The notes under the pieces: model-generated
The model's database searches: none
What the model was told of the DNA's origin: nothing
What the model saw: the letters and a program-made list of their open reading frames with translations, nothing else
In this document: positions 8,886-18,131 of the stretch, in pieces
Position numbering within the stretch: the first letter of the stretch is position 1
Layout of the letters: each line of letters begins with the position of its first letter
Program-made: the position numbers and the translations under genes
Assembly: GCF_030272615.1 (NCBI RefSeq)
Contig: NW_026728913.1
Span: 202,501-225,000, forward strand
Length of the DNA: 22,500 nt
Direction of reading: 5' to 3'
Origin: Cryptomeria japonica
Lineage: Eukaryota; Streptophyta; Pinopsida; Cupressales; Cupressaceae

Positions 8886-9062
8886 CACCAAAGGTGCACG
8901 CCTTGGTGTGCACCCTGGAGTGCACTTTGGTGCTCACCTCGGTGCACACTTTGGTGTGCACCTCGGTGTGCACCAAAGGTGCGCACCTTGGAGCGCACCA
9001 AAGGTGTACACTTTGGAGCGCACCACATAGGGTCTTTGAGAGGTTGGCGCAGTGCGCACACC
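8886..9062. repeat. Cluster of GTGCAC/GTGCGCAC palindromes
   Basis: The stretch is made of 10-bp palindrome-like words such as GGTGCGCACC, GGTGTGCACC, GGTGCACGCC and GGAGTGCAC, joined by CTTGGAG, CAAA or TCG. It contains the promoter-less truncated unit at 9032-9062. Many words differ by CG to TG or CA changes. No gene is seen. Confidence 0.8.
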
Positions 9063-9630
9063 AAGGTGGGTGTTGAGGTGCGTGCCGAGGTGGGTGGGTG
9101 CTAGGGTGCGCTCCATGGTGGGTGCCAGGGTGGGTGCGTGCTAGGGTGGATTCCAAAGAGGGTCATAGGGTGGGTGCCAAGGTGGGTTGGTGATATAGTG
9201 GGTTCAAAGGTGGGTACTAGGGTGGGTTCCAAGGTGGGTCACAAGTTGGGTGCCAGGATGCGTGGGTGTTAGGTTGGGTGCCAAGGTGGGCTCCTGCGTG
9301 GGTGGGTGCTAGGGTGGGTTTCAAGGTGGACGCGAGGGCGGGTGCCAAGGTGGGTAACAAGTTGGGTGTTAGGATGGGTGAGTGCTAGAGTGGGTGCCAA
9401 GGTGGGTGGGTGCTAAGGTGGATGCCAAGGTGGTTCACAGGGTGGGTGGGTTCTAGGGTGAGTTCCAAGGTGGGTCACAGGTTCAGTGCTAGGGTGGGTG
9501 TCAAGGCGGGTGTCGAGGTGCCTGGGTGCTAGGGTGTGGATGCCAATGTGGGTCATAGGGTGGGTACTAGGGTGGGCTGCAATGTGGGTGCCAAGGTGGG
9601 TAACATGCTCGGTGGGTTCTAAATTGGGTG

Positions 9631-9654
9631 CCAGGGTGGGTGTGCACCCACCTT
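9631..9654. repeat. Palindromic punctuation 1 in the minisatellite
   Basis: CCAGGGTGGGTG is followed by TGCACCCACC, giving 8-bp arms GGTGGGTG/CACCCACC around a 2-nt centre. The array briefly switches to its complementary C-rich sense here and then returns to G-rich. Confidence 0.75.
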
Positions 9655-10135
9655 GCCCGAGGTGGGTGCCAAGGTGCCAGTGTGGGTGGGTGCTAAGGTG
9701 GATGCCAAGGTGGGTGAGAAGGTGGGTGATAGGTTGAGTGGTAGGATGGGTGGGTGCCAAGATGGGTCACAGGGTGGGTGCAAGGGTGGGTAGGTGCTAG
9801 GGTTGGTGTCAGGGTGGGTGGGTGCTAGGTTGGGTTCCAAGGTGGGTGCGAGGGTGAGTGTCAAGGTGGGTCACAGGTTAGGTGCTAGGATGGGTGAGTG
9901 CTAGGGTGCAAAGGTGCCAGGGTGGGTGCTAGGATGGGTCGATGCTAGGGTGAGTGGCAAGGTGGGTCCACAAGTGTCAAGGTGGGTGCCGAGGTGGGTG
10001 CCAAGTCGGCGACTGCTATGGTGGATGCCAAGGTGGGTCACGGGGTGGGTGCCAAGTTGCTAGGTTGGGTTCCAAGGTGGGTGCCAACGTGGGTGCTAGG
10101 GTGCGTGGGTTAAAGGGTGTGTCACAACGTGGGTG

Positions 10136-10161
10136 CCAGGATGGGTGCGCACCCACACTGG
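10136..10161. repeat. Palindromic punctuation 2
   Basis: A 26-bp inverted repeat with two mismatched pairs: outer CCAG/CTGG and a perfect 14-bp core, TGGGTGCGCACCCA. It is followed by CCAAGACGGG, as in the other punctuation sites that end in GCCAAGG. Confidence 0.75.
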
Positions 10162-10243
10162 CCAAGACGGGTGCGGGTGCAAGGTTGGGTTCCAAGCCCG
10201 GTCACAGGCTGGGTGCTAGGATGGGTGGGTGCCAAGGTGGGCA

Positions 10244-10267
10244 CCAGGGTGGGTGCACCCACCCTGG
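10244..10267. repeat. Perfect 24-bp palindrome at the duplication breakpoint
   Basis: CCAGGGTGGGTG (10244-10255) is followed directly by its exact reverse complement (10256-10267). The centre, 10255/10256, coincides within a base or two with the point where homology to the second 7.9-kb copy begins (18191). Confidence 0.9.
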
Positions 10268-10363
10268 CCAAGGTGGGTCACGGGGTGGGTCCTAGGGTGG
10301 GTAACGGGGTGGGTACTAAGGTGCGTGCCAAGGTGGGTCATAGGGTGGGTGCCAAGGTGGGCA

Positions 10364-10391
10364 CCAGGGTGGGTGTGCACCAACCCTAGCC
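10364..10391. repeat. Palindromic punctuation 4
   Basis: CCAGGGTGGGTG and then GCACCAACCCTAGCC form an imperfect inverted repeat. It is copied in the second 7.9-kb unit at 18300-18327. Confidence 0.65.
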
Positions 10392-10735
10392 AGGGTAGGT
10401 CACGGGGTGGTTGTCGGGGTGGGCGTCAAGGAGCCAAGGTGGGTGGCAAGTAGCCAAGTTGCGTGCCAAGGTGGGTGTCGGGGTGGGTGCCAAGGATCCA
10501 AGGTGGGTGCCAAGGAACCAAGGTGGGTGTCTGGGTGGGTGCCGAGGTGGGAGCCAGGGTGGGTCCCAAGGTGAGTGCAAAGGTGGGTGCCAGGGTCAAG
10601 GTGAGTGCCAATGTGGGTTCCAAGGTGCCAGGGTCAGGGTGAGTGCCAATGTGGGTTCAAAGGTGCTAAGTTGGGTGCGAGGTTGGGTGCGAGGGTGGGT
10701 GGGTGCCAAGGTGTGCTAGGTGGAAGCCCGGGTGG

Positions 10736-11126
10736 GTCGGCATCCCATGGGTGTCGAGTTGGGTGCCTGATGGGTGCTTCTTGTCAAGTTTTAGTCGTCG
10801 GGACTCATTTCGAGCCTTAGAGGTCGTTTCTTGTCCGGTTGCCCTGTCTTCGACCTGGGAACCCAATTTTGGTCCTCGGGTCCCATTTTTTTTTGTCTCG
10901 CATCCCACTTTTGGCCTGTGGCCTTTTCGGGGTCGATTCTCGTTTTGGGCATCAGAGCATGTTTCTTCTCCTAAAACCCAATATTTGTTTATTAAGTCTC
11001 GGAACACATTTTTGTTCTCGTGGACCCATCATGGGTCTTGGAACGCATTTGTGGTCCTTGGGTCCCATTTTGCATCCCGAAACTTGTGTTTTGGTGCTTG
11101 ATCCCTATTTTGGGTGCCCACCTTGC
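10736..11126. other. Pyrimidine-rich, weakly repetitive island
   Basis: The composition changes abruptly to T-rich + strand sequence with loose recurrences of GGTCCTCGGGTCCCATTTT-like words (GGGTCCCATTTT, GCATCCCACTTTT, GAACCCAATTTT). A small inverted repeat, GACCCA TCA TGGGTC, lies at 11023-11037. Open frames of about 110-160 residues overlap on both strands, and none looks like a known family. It is the least repetitive part of the duplicated unit. Origin unknown. Confidence 0.6.
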
Positions 11127-11475
11127 ACCAAGTGCGCACCCGGGGCAAACCGAGCGCCTTGGTGCACCGGGGCAAGATCGAGCGTGCACCCGAGGCGCCC
11201 CGAACATGCACCAAGGTGCACTCGGCCCACATGTGAGCGCAGGTCGTTGCGCCCGAGGTGGTGTGTGGGCACCGCGTTGCAGACGGGACACTGCACGCAC
11301 ACGACGCCCCCTCCAGGTGCACGCACGTAGGCCGGGCCGGGTGCACACCCGACGCCCTAGCAAGGTGCGCGCACCCGGGCAGGGCTCACACTTGGCGAAC
11401 GGGGCGCACTTCGCGAGGGAGGGTGTGCACCTCGACGGGGGTGGGTGGCCGGGGTGGATTCGCACGTGGGTCGCG
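11127..11475. repeat. GC-rich palindromic spacer upstream of 5S
   Basis: Irregular GTGCGCACC-, GGTGCAC- and GGGGCAAACCGAG-type words with long CpG-rich runs and no clear period. It shares CCGGGGCAAACCGAGC with the repeats at 12250-12600. No gene is seen. Confidence 0.65.
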
Positions 11476-11509
11476 GTTTGCTAAGTACACACTGCGACAA
11501 GCTCATAAC

Positions 11510-11628
11510 GGGTGCGATCATACCAGCATTAGTGCACCGGATCCCATCAGAACTCCGCAGTTAAGCGCGCTTGGGCCGGAGTAGTACTGGGATGGGTGAC
11601 CTCCCGGGAAGTCCCGGTGTTGCACCCT
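11510..11628 (+). rRNA. 5S ribosomal RNA gene, copy 1
   Basis: A full-length plant 5S gene of about 119-120 bp, starting GGGTGCGATCATACC and ending GTTGCACCC plus the first T. The terminal stem GGGTGC/GCACCC is intact, as is CACCGGATCCCATCAGAACTC in shorter blocks. The Pol III internal control region is complete and a T run follows, so the gene looks functional. The upstream flank has C at -1 and TAAGTA at about -28, where plant 5S genes carry an AT-rich element. It is a single gene inside a long spacer, not part of a short 5S-only array. Base 19 is A (11528), where copy 2 has G. It lies on the strand opposite to the Pol I-like promoters. Confidence 0.97.
11559..11601 (+). promoter_or_regulatory. 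5S internal control region, copy 1 (box A to box C)
   Basis: Box A is AGTTAAGCGCGCTTGGGC at 11559-11576. Box C is at 11581-11601 and includes GGATGGGTGACC. These are the binding region for TFIIIA/TFIIIC in 5S genes. I see no disrupting change. Confidence 0.9.
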
Positions 11629-11640
11629 TTTTTAGTTTTT
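11628..11640 (+). terminator. Pol III terminator of 5S copy 1
   Basis: T6 at 11628-11633, then AG and T5 at 11636-11640: a primary and a backup Pol III stop. Confidence 0.85.
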
Positions 11641-12053
11641 CGCCGGGCGTCGCAATGCTATTTGAATAAACCTTTTGCCCGTTTGCGTTCTCGTCGGGGC
11701 CGGGCCGGGCCGGGGTGCGCTGCCCGCACTACCGCGCGCGCGGGGGCGACACCGAGCGCGCACCCGAGGCGCCCCGAGCACACAGGCCACGGTGCAACCC
11801 GGGCGTTGTGCGCGCACCCCGGTGCGCCCGAGGTGCTGCGCGCGCACCCAGGTGAAATCGGTGTGCACCTCGGCCAGTGCGCGCTCGGTCGAGTCGCGCA
11901 CGTTGGCCAAGGTGCACGGTGATGTTTCTTACTCTAAGGTTCCGCACCAGACGCCCGGGACAGGTGAGCGAAGCTGGGCGGGGCCGGGTGCGCGGCCGGG
12001 GCAGGTGCACGCAGCTGGAGAGAGCTTTGGAGCACACTTCGGAGCGCACCAAT
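11641..12053. other. GC-rich spacer downstream of 5S
   Basis: Starts with a short AT-containing stretch (GCTATTTGAATAAACC) and continues with GGGCC-type runs (CGGGGCCGGGCCGGGCC), CGCGCGCGGGGG, and irregular GTGCGC/GGTGCAC words. CpG density is very high. No gene or clear period is seen. Confidence 0.6.
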
Positions 12054-12160
12054 GATGCGCTCCATTCAAAAGTTTCCTGAAAAGGCAAAAAAAGTTGAGA
12101 TTATAGAATTTCCCACTTGAGAGATTGTAAAAAAAAAAAATTTAAAATGAAGGAAACGCG
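12054..12160. repeat. AT-rich module 1 (most diverged)
   Basis: GATGCGCTCCATTC, GAAAAGGCAAAAAAAG and GAATTTCCCACTTGAGAG are recognisable relatives of the later AT-rich modules, but the hairpin arms are lost and an A12 run is present. Confidence 0.75.
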
Positions 12161-13550
12161 GGTGCCAAGGTGTGCGCAGCCCAGCCAAGGTGTGCGCACC
12201 AAGGCGCCCACCCTGGCGAAGGTGCACGCAAGGTGCGCACCCGAGGCAAACCGGACAATTAACCCAACTTTCGACTTCGCGCGCACCTTGGAGCGCACTT
12301 CGGAGCGCTCCTTGGTGCGCACCAATCTTGGGCACCTCGGAGTGCACCATGGCGCCCACCAAGGTGCGCACCCGGGGCAAACCGAGCTCCGACTTCGTGC
12401 GCACCTTGGAGCGCACGAAAGGTGCGCACCATGGCGCCCACCAAGGTGCGCAGCCCAGCCAAGGCGTGCGCATCAAGGTGCGCACCCTGGCGAAGGTGCG
12501 CACCCGGGGCAAACCGAGCTCCGACTTCGTGCGCACCTTGGAGCGCACAAAAGGTGCGCAACCCAGCCAAGGTGTGCGCACCCCGGTCAAACCGAGCTCC
12601 GAATCGTGCGCACCAGAGGTGCACGCCATCGTGCGCACCTTGGAGCACACTTCGGAGCCCTCCTTGGTGCGCGCCGATGTTGCGCACCTCGGAGCGCACC
12701 CGGGGAAAACAATGCAATTAACCCGACTTTCGACTTCGTGGGCACCTCGGAGCGCTCTCGGGTTCGCACCTCGGAGCACACCGAGGTGCGCACCTTTGAT
12801 GCGCTGCCTTCACCAATTTCCAGAAAAGGCAAGAAAACATTGAGAAGGTGTGCGCACCGAGGTGCCCACCCTGGCGAAGGTGCACGCGAGGTGCGCACCC
12901 GGGGCAAACCGGGCTCCGACTTCGTGCACGCCGCACCTTGGAGCACACTTCGGAGCGCTCCTTGGTGCGCACCAGGGCGCGCAACCCAGCCGAGGTGCCC
13001 ACCCCGGCGAAGGTGCACGCGAGGTGCGCACCCGGGGCAAACCGGGCTCCGACTTCGTGCACGCCATGGTGCCCACCGCGGCGAAGGTGCACGCGAGGTG
13101 CGCACCCGGGGCAAACCGGGCTCCGACTTCGTGCACGCCGCACCTTGGAGCACACTTCGGAGCGCTCCTTGGTGCGCACCATGGTGCCCACCAGGGCGCG
13201 CAACCCCGCCGAAGGTGCACGCGAGGTGCGCACCCGGGGCAAACCGGGCTCCGACTTCGTGCACGCCGCACCTTGGAGCACACTTCGGAGCGCTCCTTGG
13301 TGCGCACCATGGTGCCCACCAGGGCGCGCAACCCCGCCGAAGGTGCACGCGAGGTGCGCACCCGGGGCAAACCGGGCTCCGACTTCGTGCACGCCATGGT
13401 GCGCACCGCGGCGAAGGTGCGCACCCGGGGCAAACCGGGCTCCGACTTCGTGCACGCCGCACCTTGGAGCACACTTCGGAGCGCTCCTTGGTGCGCACCA
13501 GGGCGCGCAACCCAGCCGAGGTGCCCACCCCGGCGAAGGTGCACGCGAGG
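12161..13550. repeat. Palindromic GGTGCGCACC repeat array, block I
   Basis: A compound array built from GGTGCGCACCCGGGGCAAACC (CCCGG/CCGGG form a 5-bp stem with a 6-nt loop), GGCTCCGACTTCGTGCACGCC, GCACCTTGGAGCACACTTC, the palindrome GGAGCGCTCC, GGTGCGCACCATGGTGCCC and AGGGCGCGCAACCC. A 128-bp period is clear at 13211-13338, with 63- and 74-bp short forms elsewhere. Left of 12790 the variant is GAGCTCCGACTTCGTGCGC; to the right it is GGGCTCCGACTTCGTGCAC. Frames of up to 580 residues on + and 660 on - arise because the repeat rarely encodes stops. They coexist in several frames, so none is called a gene. Confidence 0.9.
12795..12845. repeat. AT-rich module 2 (truncated)
   Basis: TTTGATGCGCTGCCTTCACC and CCAGAAAAGGCAAGAAAAC are present. 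The inverted-repeat half is missing. Confidence 0.8.
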
Positions 13551-13834
13551 TGCGTACCCGGGGCAAACCGGGCTCCGACTTCGTGCACGCCGCACCTTGG
13601 AGCACACTTCGGAGCGCTCCTTGGTGCGCACCATGGTGCCCACCAGGCCGCGCAACCCAGCCAAGGTGTGCGCACCAAGGTGCACGCGAGGTGCGCACCC
13701 GGGGCAAACCGGGGTCCGACTTCGTGCACGCCGCACCTTGGAGCACACATCGGGGCGCTCCCGGGTTCGCACCGGCGTTGCGCACCGTGGTGGGCACCTC
13801 GGAGCACACCAAGGTGGGCAGCGAGGTGCGCACC

Positions 13835-13928
13835 TTTGATGCGATGCCTTCACTAATTTCCATAAAAGGCAAAAAAAAAACGAGATTTTAAAATTTCCGT
13901 TTTGAAAGATAGTGAGAAAAAGGGAATG
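13835..13928. repeat. AT-rich module 3
   Basis: TTTGATGCGATGCCTTCAC, CATAAAAGGC, an A9 run, ATTTTAAAAT, then TTCCGTTTT...AAAAGGGAA (one mismatch in the 9-bp arms). Confidence 0.88.
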
Positions 13929-14068
13929 CTGGTGCCATCTTGAGCCCGCCCTGGTGCGCAGCCCAGCCAAGGTGTGCGCACCAAGGTGCCCACCCTGGCG
14001 AAGGTGCGCGCCCGGGCAATTAATCCAACTTCCAACTTCGCGCGCGCCAGGGTGGGAGCGCACCCAAC

Positions 14069-14160
14069 AACCGGGCCTGGGAAGAGCCAATGCGAGAAAC
14101 CCCACCAAACGCTCTGACAAAAAAAGAGGGGGCGCTCCAGTAACCCCGCTTCGGAGCGCA
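14069..14160. repeat. Conserved third module, copy 1
   Basis: A 92-bp block: AACCGGGCCTGGGAAGAGCC, GAGAAACCCCACCAAACG, GACAAAAAAAGAGG, then GCGCTCC and GGAGCGC as a 7-bp inverted repeat with a 14-nt loop. It differs from the surrounding palindromic repeats and recurs once per sub-unit. Confidence 0.85.
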
Positions 14161-14329
14161 CCCTGGGCAAACCCAGCCAAGGTGCCCACCCCGGCCAAGG
14201 TGCAGGCGAGGTGCGCACCCGGGGCAAACCGGGCTCCGACAACGTGCACGCCGCACCTTGGAGCACACTTCGTAGCGCTCCCGGGTGCGCACCTCAGAGC
14301 ACACCAAGGTGGGCAGCGAGGTGCGCACC

Positions 14330-14421
14330 TTTGATGCGCTGCCTTCACTAATTTCCAGAAAAGGCAAAAAAAAAAGGAGATTTTAAAATTTCCGTTTTGA
14401 AAGATAGTGAAAAAAACGGAA
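14330..14421. repeat. AT-rich module 4 (best hairpin)
   Basis: GCCTTCACTAATTTCCAG, AAAAGGC, an A10 run, GGAGATTTTAAAAT. TTCCGTTTT (14390-14398) and AAAACGGAA (14413-14421) are perfect 9-bp inverted arms around GAAAGATAGTGAAA. Confidence 0.92.
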
Positions 14422-14537
14422 CGCGCGTGCCATCTTGAGCCCGCCCTGGTGCGCAGCCCAGGTAAGGTGCCCACCCTGGCAAAGGTGCGCACCCGGGCAA
14501 TTAACCCTACTTCCGACTTCGTGCGCGCCAGGGTGGC

Positions 14538-14629
14538 AACCGGGCCTCGGAAGAGCCAATGCGAGAAACCCCACCAAACGCTCCGACAAAAAAAGAGGCG
14601 GCGCTCCAATAACCCCGCTTCGGAGCGCA
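14538..14629. repeat. Conserved third module, copy 2
   Basis: As copy 1 with small changes (GGGCCTCGG, GAGGCGGCGC, CAATAACC). The GCGCTCC/GGAGCGC stem is kept. Confidence 0.85.
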
Positions 14630-14799
14630 GCCGGGGCAAACCCAGCCAAGGTGCCCACCCCGACGAAGGTGCACGCGAGGTGCGCACCCGGGGCAAACCG
14701 GGCTCCGACAACGTGCACGCAGCACCTTGGAGCACACTTCGAAGCACTCCCGGGTGCCCACCGGCGTTGCGCACCGTGGTGGGCAGCGAGGTGCGCACC

Positions 14800-14891
14800 T
14801 TTGATGCGCTGCCTTCACTAATTTCCAGAAAAAGGCAAAAAAAAATGAGATTTTAAAATTTCCGTTTTGAAAGATAGTGAAAAAAAAGGAA
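14800..14891. repeat. AT-rich module 5
   Basis: Same order of words. The right arm reads AAAAAGGAA, so the 9-bp hairpin has one mismatch. Confidence 0.88.
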
Positions 14892-15433
14892 CGCGGGTGC
14901 CATCTTGAGCCCGCCCTGGTGCGCAGCCCAGGCAAGGCATGCGCACCAAGGTGCCCACCCGAGGTGCACACCCGGGGCAAACCGGGCTCCGACTTCGTGC
15001 AGGCCGCACCTTGGAGCACACTTCGGAGCGCTCCTTGGTGCGCACCATGGTGCCCACCAGGGCGCGCAACCCAGCCAAGGTCTGCACACCAAGGTGCCCA
15101 CCCCGGCGAAGGTGCACGCGAGGTGCGCACCCGGGGCAAACCGGGCTCCGACTTCGTGCACGCCATGGTGCCCACCGCGGCGAAGGTGCACGCGAGGTGC
15201 GCACCCGGGGCAAACCGGGCTCCGACTTCGTGCACGCCGCACCTTGGAGCACACTTCGGAGCGCTCCTTGGTGCGCACCATGGTGCCCACCAGGGCGCGC
15301 AACCCAGCCAAGGTGTGCGCACCAAGGTGCACGCGAGGTGCGCACCCGGGGCAAACCGGGGTCCGACTTCGTGCACGCCGCACCTTGGAGCACACATCGG
15401 AGCGCTCCCAGGTTCGCACCAGCGTTGCGCACC

Positions 15434-15524
15434 TTTGATGCGCTGCCTTCACTAATTTGAAGAAAAGGCAAAAAAAAACGAGATTTTAAAATTTCCGTTC
15501 TGAAAGATAGTGAAAAAAACGGAA
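15434..15524. repeat. AT-rich module 6
   Basis: Carries CTAATTTGAAG instead of CTAATTTCCAG, and TTCCGTTCT...AAAACGGAA (one mismatch). Confidence 0.88.
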
Positions 15525-16199
15525 CGCGGGTGCCATCTTGAGCCCTTCCTGGTGCGCAGCCCAGGCAAGTTGTGCGCACCAAGGTGCCCACCCTGGCGGA
15601 GGTGCGCGCCCGGGGCAATCCGGGCTCCGACTTCGTGCACTGCATGGTGCCCACCAAGGCGCGCAACCCAGCCAAGGTGCCCACCGCAGCGAAGGTGCAC
15701 GCGAGGTGCGCACCCGAGGTGCACACCCGGGGCAAACCGGGCTCCGACTTCGTGCACGCCGCACCTTGGAGCACACTTCAGAGCGCTCCTTGGTGCGCAC
15801 CAGGGCGCGCAACCCAGCCGAGGTGCCCACCCCGGCGAAGGTGCACGCGAGGTGCGCACCCGGGGCAAACCGGGCTCCGACTTCGTGCACGCCATGGTGC
15901 CCACCGCGGCGAAGGTGCGCACCCGGGGCAAACCGGGCTCCGACTTCGTGCACGCCGCACCTTGGAGCACACTTCGGAGCGCTCCTTGGTGCGCACCATG
16001 GTGCCCACCAGGCCGCGCAACCCAGCCAAGGTGTGCGCACCAAGGTGCACGCGAGGTGCGCACCCGGGGCAAACCGGGGTCCGACTTCGTGCACGCCGCA
16101 CCTTGGAGCACACATCGGGGCGCTCCCGGGTTCGCACCGGCGTTGCGCACCGTGGTGGGCACCTCGGAGCACACCAAGGTGGGCAGCGAGGTGCGCACC

Positions 16200-16292
16200 T
16201 TTGATGCGATGCCTTCACTAATTTCCATAAAAGGCAAAAAAAAAACGAGATTTTAAAATTTCCGTTTTGAAAGATAGTGAGAAAAAGGGAAT
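16200..16292. repeat. AT-rich module 7
   Basis: Copy of module 3 in unit B (GCGATGCC, CATAAAAGGC, AAAAGGGAA). Confidence 0.88.
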
Positions 16293-16433
16293 GCTGGTGC
16301 CATCTTGAGCCCGCCCTGGTGCGCAGCCCAGCCAAGGTTTGCGCACCAAGGTGCCCACCCTGGCGAAGGTGCGCGCCCGGGCAATTAACCCAACTTCCAA
16401 CTTCGCGCGCGCCAGGGTGGGAGCGCACCCAAC

Positions 16434-16525
16434 AACCGGGCCTGGGAAGAGCCAATGCGAGAAACCCCACCAAACTCTCTGACAAAAAAAGAGGGGGCGC
16501 TCCAGTAACCCCGCTTCGGAGCGCA
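16434..16525. repeat. Conserved third module, copy 3
   Basis: Copy of 14069-14160 with ACTCTCTG in place of ACGCTCTG. Confidence 0.85.
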
Positions 16526-16694
16526 CCCTGGGCAAACCCAGCCAAGGTGCCCACCCCGGCCAAGGTGCAGGCGAGGTGCGCACCCGGGGCAAACCGGGCT
16601 CCGACAACGTGCACGCCGCACCTTGGAGCACACTTCGTAGCGCTCCCGGGTGCGCACCTCAGAGCACACCAAGGTGGGCAGCGAGGTGCGCACC

Positions 16695-16786
16695 TTTGAT
16701 GCGCTGCCTTCACTAATTTCCAGAAAAGGCAAAAAAAAAAGGAGATTTTAAAATTTCCGTTTTGAAAGATAGTGAAAAAAACGGAA
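16695..16786. repeat. AT-rich module 8
   Basis: Copy of module 4 with the perfect 9-bp hairpin arms TTCCGTTTT/AAAACGGAA. Confidence 0.9.
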
Positions 16787-16901
16787 CGCGCGTGCCATCT
16801 TGAGCCCGCCCTGGTGCGCAGCCCAGGTAAGGTGCCACCCTGGCAAAGGTGCGCACCCGGGCAATTAACCCTACTTCCGACTTCGTGCGCGCCAGGGTGG
16901 C

Positions 16902-16993
16902 AACCGGGCCTCGGAAGAGCCAATGCGAGAAACCCCACCAAACGCTCCGACAAAAAAAGAGGCGGCGCTCCAATAACCCCGCTTCGGAGCGCA
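16902..16993. repeat. Conserved third module, copy 4
   Basis: Copy of 14538-14629. Confidence 0.85.
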
Positions 16994-17163
16994 GCCGGGG
17001 CAAACCAAGCCAAGGTGCCCACCCCGACGAAGGTGCACGCGAGGTGCGCACCCGGGGCAAACCGGGCTCCGACAACGTGCACGCAGCACCTTGGAGCACA
17101 CTTCGAAGCACTCCCGGGTGCCCACCGGCGTTGCGCACCGTGGTGGGCAGCGAGGTGCGCACC

Positions 17164-17255
17164 TTTGATGCGCTGCCTTCACTAATTTCCAGAAAAAGGC
17201 AAAAAAAAATGAGATTTTAAAATTTCCGTTTTGAAAGATAGTGAAAAAAAAGGAA
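17164..17255. repeat. AT-rich module 9
   Basis: Copy of module 5 (right arm AAAAAGGAA). Confidence 0.88.
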
Positions 17256-17519
17256 CGCGGGTGCCATCTTGAGCCCGCCCTGGTGCGCAGCCCAGGCAAG
17301 GCATGCGCACCAAGGTGCCCACCCGAGGTGCACACCCGGGGCAAACCGGGCTCCGACTTCGTGCAGGCCGCACCTTGGAGCACACTTCGGAGCGCTCCTT
17401 GGTGCGCACCATGGTGCCCACCAGGGCGCACCCGAGGCAAACCGGGCTCCGACTTCGTGCACGCCGCACCTTGGAGCACACATCGGAGCGCTCCCAGGTT
17501 CGCACCAGCGTTGCGCACC

Positions 17520-17610
17520 TTTGATGCGCTGCCTTCACTAATTTCCAGAAAAGGCAAAAAAAAACGATATTTTAAAATTTCCGTTCTGAAAGATAGTGAA
17601 AAAAACGGAA
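17520..17610. repeat. AT-rich module 10
   Basis: Copy of module 6, but with CTAATTTCCAG restored and ACGATATTTT instead of ACGAGATTTT. Because of the 278-bp deletion it lies only 356 bp from module 9. Confidence 0.88.
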
Positions 17611-18033
17611 CGCGGGTGCCATCTTGAGCCCTTCCTGATGCGCAGCCCAGGCAAGTTGTGCGCACCAAGGTGCCCACCCTGGCGGAGGTGCGCGCCCGGG
17701 GCAAACCGGGCTCCGACTTCGTGCACTGCATGGTGCCCACCAAGGCGCGCAACCCAGCCAAGGTGCCCACCGCAGCGAAGGTGCACGCGAGGTGCGCACC
17801 CGAGGTGCACACCCGGGGCAAACCGGGCTCCGACTTCGTGCACGCCGCACCTTGGAGCACACTTCAGAGCGCTCCTTGGTACGCACCAGGGCGCGCAACC
17901 CAGCCAAGGTGCTCACCCCGGCGAAGGTGCACGCGAGGTGCGCACCCGGGGCAAACCGGGCTCGGACTTCGTGCACGCCGCACCTTGGAGCACACATCGG
18001 AGCGCTCCCGGGTTCGCACCAGCATTGCGCACC

Positions 18034-18131
18034 TTTGATGCGCTGCCTTCACTAATTTCCAGAAAAGGCAAAAAAAAGAAAAAAATGAGATTTTAAAATT
18101 TCCGTTTTGAAAGATAGTGAAAAAAACGGAA
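18034..18131. repeat. AT-rich module 11
   Basis: Carries an interrupted A run (AAAAAAAGAAAAAA) and the perfect TTCCGTTTT/AAAACGGAA arms. It is the last module before the large duplication junction. Confidence 0.88.

Larger units (their letters stand above)
9063..10735. repeat. G-rich GGTGGGTGCC minisatellite
   Basis: A degenerate array of about 10-15 bp units runs through here: GGTGGGTGCCAA, GGTGGGTGCTA, GGTGGGTCACA. The + strand is strongly G-rich and C-poor. Tracts such as 9440-9458 (four G triplets with loops of 1, 1 and 5 nt) and 9300-9318 (loops of 1, 5 and 1 nt) fit the canonical G-quadruplex pattern. The right part from 10255 is present again at 18191-18671. Open frames rich in Gly, Trp, Val and Arg, or in Pro, Thr and His on the other strand, are translations of the repeat. 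Confidence 0.93.
13551..15915. repeat. 2,365-bp internal duplication, unit A
   Basis: From about 13551 the sequence recurs at 15916 with an offset of 2,365 bp (2,364 after a 1-bp deletion near 16827). The exact left edge cannot be placed because the flanking repeats are alike. The unit contains four AT-rich modules, two third-type modules and GGTGCGCACC repeats. Confidence 0.88.

Noticed and set aside
9063-10735. Telomere-like TAGGG words (CTAGGGTGGG)
   Set aside because: The plant telomere repeat TTTAGGG is not present in tandem. The words are part of the GGTGGGTGCTA variant.
12117-13856. Long + frame of 579 residues, and its partner at 20053-21753
   Set aside because: It is made of short repeating peptides, several other frames on both strands are equally open, and it changes phase with the 128-bp unit. 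Nothing resembles a protein domain.
12810-14798. Long - frame of 662 residues, and a similar 605-residue frame at 20654-22471
   Set aside because: It runs through hairpin modules and palindromic repeats, and the composition (Cys, Arg, Pro, Ala) is what GGTGCGCACC encodes. It is an artefact of stop-poor DNA.
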